Shown here: in pieces, positions 62,801 through 64,000 of the stretch
Layout of the letters: every line of letters starts with the position of its first letter
How positions within the stretch are numbered: the first letter of the stretch is position 1
From: Chryseobacterium sp. c4a
GTDB lineage: Bacteria; Bacteroidota; Bacteroidia; Flavobacteriales; Weeksellaceae
Direction of reading: 5' to 3'
Assembly: GCF_009900745.1 (NCBI RefSeq)
Contig: NZ_WXVU01000010.1
Coordinates: 74-64,073, forward strand
DNA length: 64,000 nucleotides
Translations under genes and position numbers: made by a program
Notes under the pieces: generated by a model
Databases searched by the model: none
What the model saw: only the letters and a program-made list of their open reading frames with translations
Told to the model about the DNA's origin: nothing

Positions 62801-63997
62801 CGAAAAGCCATTCAAACGTACCGCTACTTCACCATACTCATTACAGATATCAATGTCTAGCTTTATTACATTTCCGCCTTTAACATTATCTGGACTATGT
62901 TGAATAACGACCCACATTTTTGTTGATGTAGGCTTCAACATAGTGAAACCATCTAAAGCAAATGGCATGAGTTTTCCTGAGTTTCCTAAAGGATTGAGCA
63001 AATCATTATCCAAGGCAATTGCCGATTGCAAACCCGCATCCAGTAAGCCGGGATTAAGCTTATATCCATCGTATAGGCAAGATTCAGTTTCCGGCAAAAC
63101 TAATTTCGCCAACACTCGATCAGAAGTTTTATATACCGTTTCAATGCATCGATGTGAGGGACCATACTGAAGTCCACTATTTTCAAAGAAACTATAACAG
63201 GCTGATGCAGAGAAAACGTTTTGCCAAGGTGTGTTTATAATTTCAGCAATATCATACTTATCTACATCCTTTGATTTTTTTTTCGATACATTTCCGATAC
63301 AGTGTATCAGTTTATTCCCTTCTGACTCCGTAAAAACTTCGTAACTCAGATTGCCTCTATCATCTGTGAATATTCGGGTATGTACTAAAACTTTCCTTTC
63401 CACCACTAAAGGGCGCAGCCAATTAATGTTACGTAATTGAAAATCAATGTTATTTAAATCTGCTTTTTGGGCAAGGGAAGCACACAGTAGTTCCAGATAA
63501 ACCGCTCCGGGTAATATAGACATTCCATTCACCTTATGATCGGAGATAAACAATTCTTTACCGGTTAGTTGTGTATGAATTTCAAAGTCTTTAAAGGAAA
63601 CTATTTTTTTGTGCAATAAAGGATGGTTGATATTTTTTAATATGGTATTCTCTTGGCTCTTGTCCTCAGATTGATTTCTTTTTTTTCCCACTGTAATCCA
63701 ATACTGCTCAAATGCAAAAGGATAAACAGGCAATGACAAGCGAGAAAAAGCCCCTTTCCTATATAACTTATTAAAATCGAGCTGATAACCCTTGACAAAT
63801 AAATTTGCTATGGTTAATAAGTGCTGATTAAAGCAATTTTCAGAAGTTTCTTTTTCACATAGGTCTAAACAGTCATTTCCTTGTTTTATAAAGTCAGTAT
63901 CCCCCTTCTCGGTATTTCTTTCAATTTCTCCCGACACCGCCCGAAGATGCGCTCCTTCTATCAACCAGCTTCGAAAAATACCCCTTAATTCTTCCAT
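50885..63997 (-). CDS. Trans-AT polyketide synthase, N-terminus outside the window (at least 4,370 aa)
   Basis: The first PKS in this window; the frame is open at the right edge, and the Met at 63997 lies in a post-KS linker, so it is not the start. Domains with residues: linker (1-110), DH (120-400, His near 154), KR (430-860; Gly780 where the catalytic Ser should be, Tyr793), ACP-like domain with Thr946 in place of Ser, C-methyltransferase (1000-1390), two ACPs (Ser near 1444 and 1562), ER (1635-1965), KS (1990-2407, Cys near 2151), DH (2593-2860), KR (2900-3280), ACP (Ser near 3362), KS (3458-3885, Cys near 3628), two ACPs (Ser4186 and Ser4283, each with Trp six residues later), docking helix (4335-4370). 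There is no AT. The HMGS cassette follows by 12 bp. Confidence 0.93.
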   Translation of the reverse strand: MEELRGIFRSWLIEGAHLRAVSGEIERNTEKGDTDFIKQGNDCLDLCEKETSENCFNQHLLTIANLFVKGYQLDFNKLYRKGAFSRLSLPVYPFAFEQYWITVGKKRNQSEDKSQENTILKNINHPLLHKKIVSFKDFEIHTQLTGKELFISDHKVNGMSILPGAVYLELLCASLAQKADLNNIDFQLRNINWLRPLVVERKVLVHTRIFTDDRGNLSYEVFTESEGNKLIHCIGNVSKKKSKDVDKYDIAEIINTPWQNVFSASACYSFFENSGLQYGPSHRCIETVYKTSDRVLAKLVLPETESCLYDGYKLNPGLLDAGLQSAIALDNDLLNPLGNSGKLMPFALDGFTMLKPTSTKMWVVIQHSPDNVKGGNVIKLDIDICNEYGEVAVRLNGFSVRRQEQNQSTESGYTVSIANNNSHSNQATSINYNMLTPVWKTISIKEGKIDNITTEDVVIFCKEHMANNMFSKYFAQARTIFLDNNFTIDLIAEKLTAIGNIKNIIWLVPDFELGSVTSNEVIEEQYTGVVPFFRGIKAFLQIGYGSQELTWTVITNNSQPIYPTDQVNPTHVSIHGLVGTMAKEFALWKVRLVDIEEKADLSIQQIFQVPFDSKGDAWIYRSGQWHQRELIPCEIEKQKILNKRRGVYVVLGGAGGIAEAWSEYMIENFDAQIVWIGRREKNAEIQAKLDRLATKGNAPMYLSANATNVEALAGAYEEIKRRFGKINGIVHATIVLKDRGLIRMNEDDFMEGLSAKVDTSVLMARIFKAESLDFVLFFSGIMSFTKTAGQGNYAAGCVFEDAFAHQLRQEWNCPVKVMNWGYWGSTGIVASPEYQSRMQKMGIVSIEPQEGMQALEKLMFGPLDQVAFAKTTRKLVTDNTRLDEYVVSYPEKLPSVFNDGILNNQVQAGEYEDILQEIIGITSQILEVDPNDLNAATNLMDFGLDTSTRERLLKQIAVRFEMEFPISSFLEYESLEKITDWIALNYRIINRATDFKKGSDLKAQKIRAEVLPQILDMEAWLAKFVLVTLKSFGSFEQTIFSIKDCLINTNISSNFERWLEESCRALTEHGYLKYDGIRYRVEDLLSISHNELWKEWSTKKTKWLENSTLKPRVLLLEETLKTLPDILTNKIAITSVLFPNSSMAMVESIYKNNMVAEYFNEVLADAIIGYIDARNKINPNEKIRILEIGAGTGGTSYSIFKKLKEKESYIDEYCYTDLSHAFLQYAEQEYGKYVPYLSYKIFDVEKSVEEQGIPSDYYDIVVAANVLHATRNIHATVRNLKQLLKKNGIIALNEMCNNRLFAHLTFGLLEGWWLYEDEALRIPGCPGLETQEWEKVLEREGFENTYFPVSESKDLDFQIILAESNGVVRKKVQGFSDTRSFDNEIPTIIKSDNLSMPKSVAPEITKSQLIDYLKNQITESVAEVLQSSVDKFRNDENFSSYGIDSIISVNLINHINKRCQLNLQTAVLFDYTSVDTLADFIFDTYKSDLFKDLEQDANDVDFQESERMDSHIPKSTLSNENVAAQLTVNHIRSVVYACIADILAMPEQRIEDEKNFSEYGVDSLIAVSLINAINKETKLNLQTSVLFDYNNVNLLSNYILSTQAAFIEAELQISSNKKSPEILTTSVVMQQQDQDAAYYSRYVIESSGTIDDLKRVLEKVPDIGADEVQVSVKAFSLNFSDLLCVKGLYPNMPPYPFTPGVEASGIVTNIGGKVTSVSIGDSVMVTIGETMGAHATCITCKSKYVLPMPENLSFEQACALPACALTMIDAFEKARIKKGESILIHTATGGTGLIALQLAKKYGAEIYATAGSEAKLDFLRELGVRHCVNYRSTDFEIKINELTQGKGVNVIINTLSGEVIQKNMRCLANGGRYIELAMTALKSAKAIDLSVLNQNQTFFSVNLAQLAIDDPELMDGYKKKMIELMKDETISATIYKQFSFNQLKEAYRCLEDRSNIGKIVVTTSEEHLSIGSGVDNQVKTNGLNEKTSIEPIAVIGISGKFPQSDNLKQFWQHLAEGNDLIVPVSRWKSETYSATKAEGSYCNKGGFLNEIDLFDPLFFNISGVEATHMDPQQRLFLEESWKALEDAGYAGNTTEGTSCGVFVGCHVGDYQSLLKDDSPAQAMWGNAGSVIPARIAYYLNLKGPAVAIDTACSSALVAIHMACQSLWTGEIEMAIAGGVYIQTTPWFYLSANKADMLSPKGYCHSFDDGADGFVPGEGVGAIILKPLSKAKADGDQIYGVIKGSAVNQDGATNGLTAPSAVSQEKLECMVYDKFNINPIDISMVEAHGTGTRLGDPIEFNALTNAFRRYTDKKQYCALGSVKTNMGHAAAAAGVGGLIKVLLSMKNKKIPASLHYEKGNSSIDFENSPFYVNTTLQDWEVPIGKRRCAAISSFGFSGTNAHLVLEEVIENRKPAPIRPGYMIVLSGRTSNELRQRVVDLVTALDVSDIPDLADISYTLLTGRKHLWHRLACVVRSKDELIVFFRKWLEKKKVAQLYTSDLSDTEIREQTLLKKYGNDCIQQCATTDESSFFLEHLATVAELYVQGYSLNYEPLFKGCCKVSLPTYPFARERYWVEEDSKSTSYLQNNEKVSVIHPVVHQDHSSPEGQFFSTTFTGNEFFLKDHQIQKEKILPGVVYLEMARAAFEYTSGEGARGIELTGCTWLKPTKINGNPVSLTTALTLKPDGSVYFTIGDRSGTTEHDGVIHAEGRIQREILLPTVKSDIEDLKKRCVNDFIDSEEFYSIYSAMNIDYGPSHRAIKNIYVGDNIALAQIVLDTYVSNSLHDFVLHPAIMDAALQATLCFDLRSASIPSSLPYAVEEVQIYSPCTEKMWAIIKPTTEQVAESKIKTFNIEVCNETGQVCINIKGFAVRMLDRSAEQLQTIFFEPYWEEEKVISTHAAHAYNSHTLVFCNVAETFVQKLSSHIAQADIHIINPLGDNLDEKIISCSLRLFELVKEILAAGAKNKVLLQFFTSVDKESALYVAMTALLRSAEMENPMLKVQVIQTDNAFPSSQILPISQSEYVNVKYMKNKQLVLKWRELAVKVENNSLPWRDNGVYLISGGIGGIALLFANEIVKQVDKPVLILFGRSVLSSEKQHEIDRLIEQGAVVEYHMVDITEKSGVQQLVNQVASSYGQINGVLHCAGIVKDGLILHKSDLTFREVLEPKVSGLVHLDEATKYQALDLFICFSSVASIIGNIGQADYATANAFMDAYAEYRNAQCKLGEKNGRTMSISWALWKEGGMKLDNNTQKAIQYSTGMAAMSTQEGVQAFYTAWNSNQDHLLVVNGDKEKLRNSILGSLLPRSNKMPSGMHSQCLNNKMLEGKSTEKSIEIFLIGELSSLIKIPPQQIVASAAFENYGMDSLMIVQFTNQLEQFFGPLSKTLLFECQNILELSTFFRENYPEQLEKLFEKNVQQEENKVKSFSDRIPEDKPILEQSRYKGSEEEKELPESASSWREEDIAIIGLSGTYPGAENAMEYWKNLCEAKDSVSEIPANRWDHSIYFDEDKNTPGKTYAKWGGFLDGVDKFDPAFFNISPREAVIMDPQERLFLQCVFSTFEDAGYTRAHVSEAYANEVGVFAGVMYSEYQLYALSEAKQSTLLPGNSSSIANRVSYFFNFNGPSMVVDTMCSSSLSTLHLACQSLRQGESKLAIAGGVNVSVHPNKFLMLAQGNFASTNGRCVSFGSGGDGYVPSEGVGAVLLKKLSQAVADNDHIYGVIKGSAINHGGKTNGFTVPNPKAQANVIKKALDNAGVSARDISYIEAHGTGTSLGDPIEIAGLIKAFKLFTKEEQFCAIGSVKSNIGHCESASGVAGLTKVLLQFKYEKLVPSLHSESLNPNINFSQTPFKVQQHLEEWKSTKRTLNGKTSVETRKAGLSSFGAGGSNAHVIVEEYIPKPKPSMNHDDVPLIILLSAKDHSRLKECAQQLIRYIAEDELKEEQLLDIAFTLQTGREEMEERLGFVIFSLSDLQVKLQQFLDKNESSDGLFAGRVTALDKEVVLPQGFTSLEDWTQTLIQEKKFEALIKLWIQGVKLNWNLLYGANKPMRVSLPTYPFAQKTYWIISNREENDKKSYKSSNGVIQALDSTKGIRLRELSELSEEKSKTLTKRSQSINLTPLTLKQEPEVFASLEVKDEPKEKELKEKSETSKGRIHLAEIRKYLKESLAKALFMNVDELPDTAAFIELGLDSIVGVEWISDINQHFKLSIPATKIYDTPTLAEFAQYIQTELPEKSLTTIQTPKVVPIEDNNKEEEMLLTLKRTLAKSLFMSEDELDIHKNFVELGLDSIVGIEWVNEINAIYGISVTVSKLYDYATLKELANYFYQTATVTEPVKSEMTKISPKIDSLDELLQQVSDGVLDVQSADRILKIMNNS
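50888..53635 (-). other. Module 3: KS-ACP-ACP-docking (beta-branch site)
   Basis: KS intact (DTMCSS, EAHGTGT, KSNIGH). Both ACPs read GLDSIVG[VI]EW; the Trp six residues after the attachment Ser is the known mark of ACPs recognised by HMGS cassettes. There is no KR, so the beta-keto group needed for branching is retained. Confidence 0.85.
53770..58045 (-). other. Module 2: KS-DH-KR-ACP
   Basis: KS with DTACSSA, EAHGTGT and KTNMGH. The DH keeps His and Asp (DAALQ), but the Gly of HxxxGxxxxP is Lys (HQIQKEKILP). The KR is canonical and B-type (GIVKDG). The predicted product is an alkene. Confidence 0.75.
58105..63997 (-). other. Module 1 (partial): [KS]-DH-KR-ACP-like-MT-ACP-ACP-ER
   Basis: The KS lies outside the window. 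The DH is canonical (HKVNGMSILP, DAGLQ). The ER is an MDR-type reductase with the NADPH site HTATGGTG near residue 1785; it follows the ACP doublet and precedes the next KS. Domain content predicts an alpha-methyl, fully reduced unit, unless the KR Ser-to-Gly change stops ketoreduction. Confidence 0.75.
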
Positions 63998-64000
63998 ACT

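Noticed and set aside
63940..63997. Met at 63997 as the start of the first PKS
   Set aside because: The protein begins in a post-KS linker followed by a DH domain, so a KS must lie upstream; the Met merely falls at the window edge.
12473..64000. PUFA synthase or NRPS-PKS hybrid
   Set aside because: No tandem ACP array of PUFA type, no AT, and no condensation or adenylation domain motifs were seen.

Overview
The window looks like a Bacteroidetes genome of the Flavobacteriia, probably a Chryseobacterium-like member of the Weeksellaceae. The evidence is AT-rich intergenic DNA, TAnnTTTG-type promoter elements, SprI/II-like short lipoproteins with lipobox cysteines, HisKA_3/LuxR two-component pairs, Rhs (YD-repeat) debris and flavobacterial insertion-sequence remnants. 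The genus is an inference; there is no rRNA or tRNA in the window to test it.

Positions 1-11,000 are ordinary chromosomal genes. They are the tail of an IS3-family transposase, a fatty-acid desaturase, two related small lipoproteins on either side of a TPR histidine kinase/LuxR response-regulator operon, an alpha/beta-hydrolase, an aspartyl protease with a PDZ domain, a two-TM protein, a lipoprotein L,D-transpeptidase, a LuxR-type regulator with two upstream palindromes, and a small membrane protein.

Positions 11,000-12,470 are a junk zone: a truncated membrane-protein gene fused to a decayed transposase tail, a tandem duplication that includes its terminator, a frameshifted Rhs fragment, and a possible IS21-type end. 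This zone is the left border of the main feature.

Positions 12,473-64,000 are all on the minus strand and form one very large trans-AT polyketide synthase operon that runs off the right edge. In transcription order it holds: a PKS of more than 4,370 aa (N-terminus outside the window), a five-gene HMG-CoA-synthase beta-branching cassette (free ACP, decarboxylative KS, HMGS, two enoyl-CoA-hydratase-like enzymes), a 1,703-aa PKS, a 4,641-aa PKS and a 4,839-aa PKS that ends in a thioesterase. I count ten ketosynthase domains plus one partial module whose KS lies outside. No acyltransferase domain is present, so malonyl loading must come from a separate AT encoded elsewhere, probably upstream.

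The line reads in gene order. A fully reducing methylating module with an embedded enoyl reductase comes first, followed by a DH-KR module and a KS-ACP-ACP beta-branch module whose two ACPs carry the beta-branching Trp. The cassette that acts on it is the next thing transcribed. Then come KR modules, a module split between two proteins (KS | DH-ACP-KR), a likely dehydrating bimodule, a second split module (KR | MT-ACP), another methylating module, and KS-ACP-TE for release. Sampled sequence lines give about 40% GC in the PKS region against about one third on the left, which fits acquisition by transfer. I do not recognise the product.
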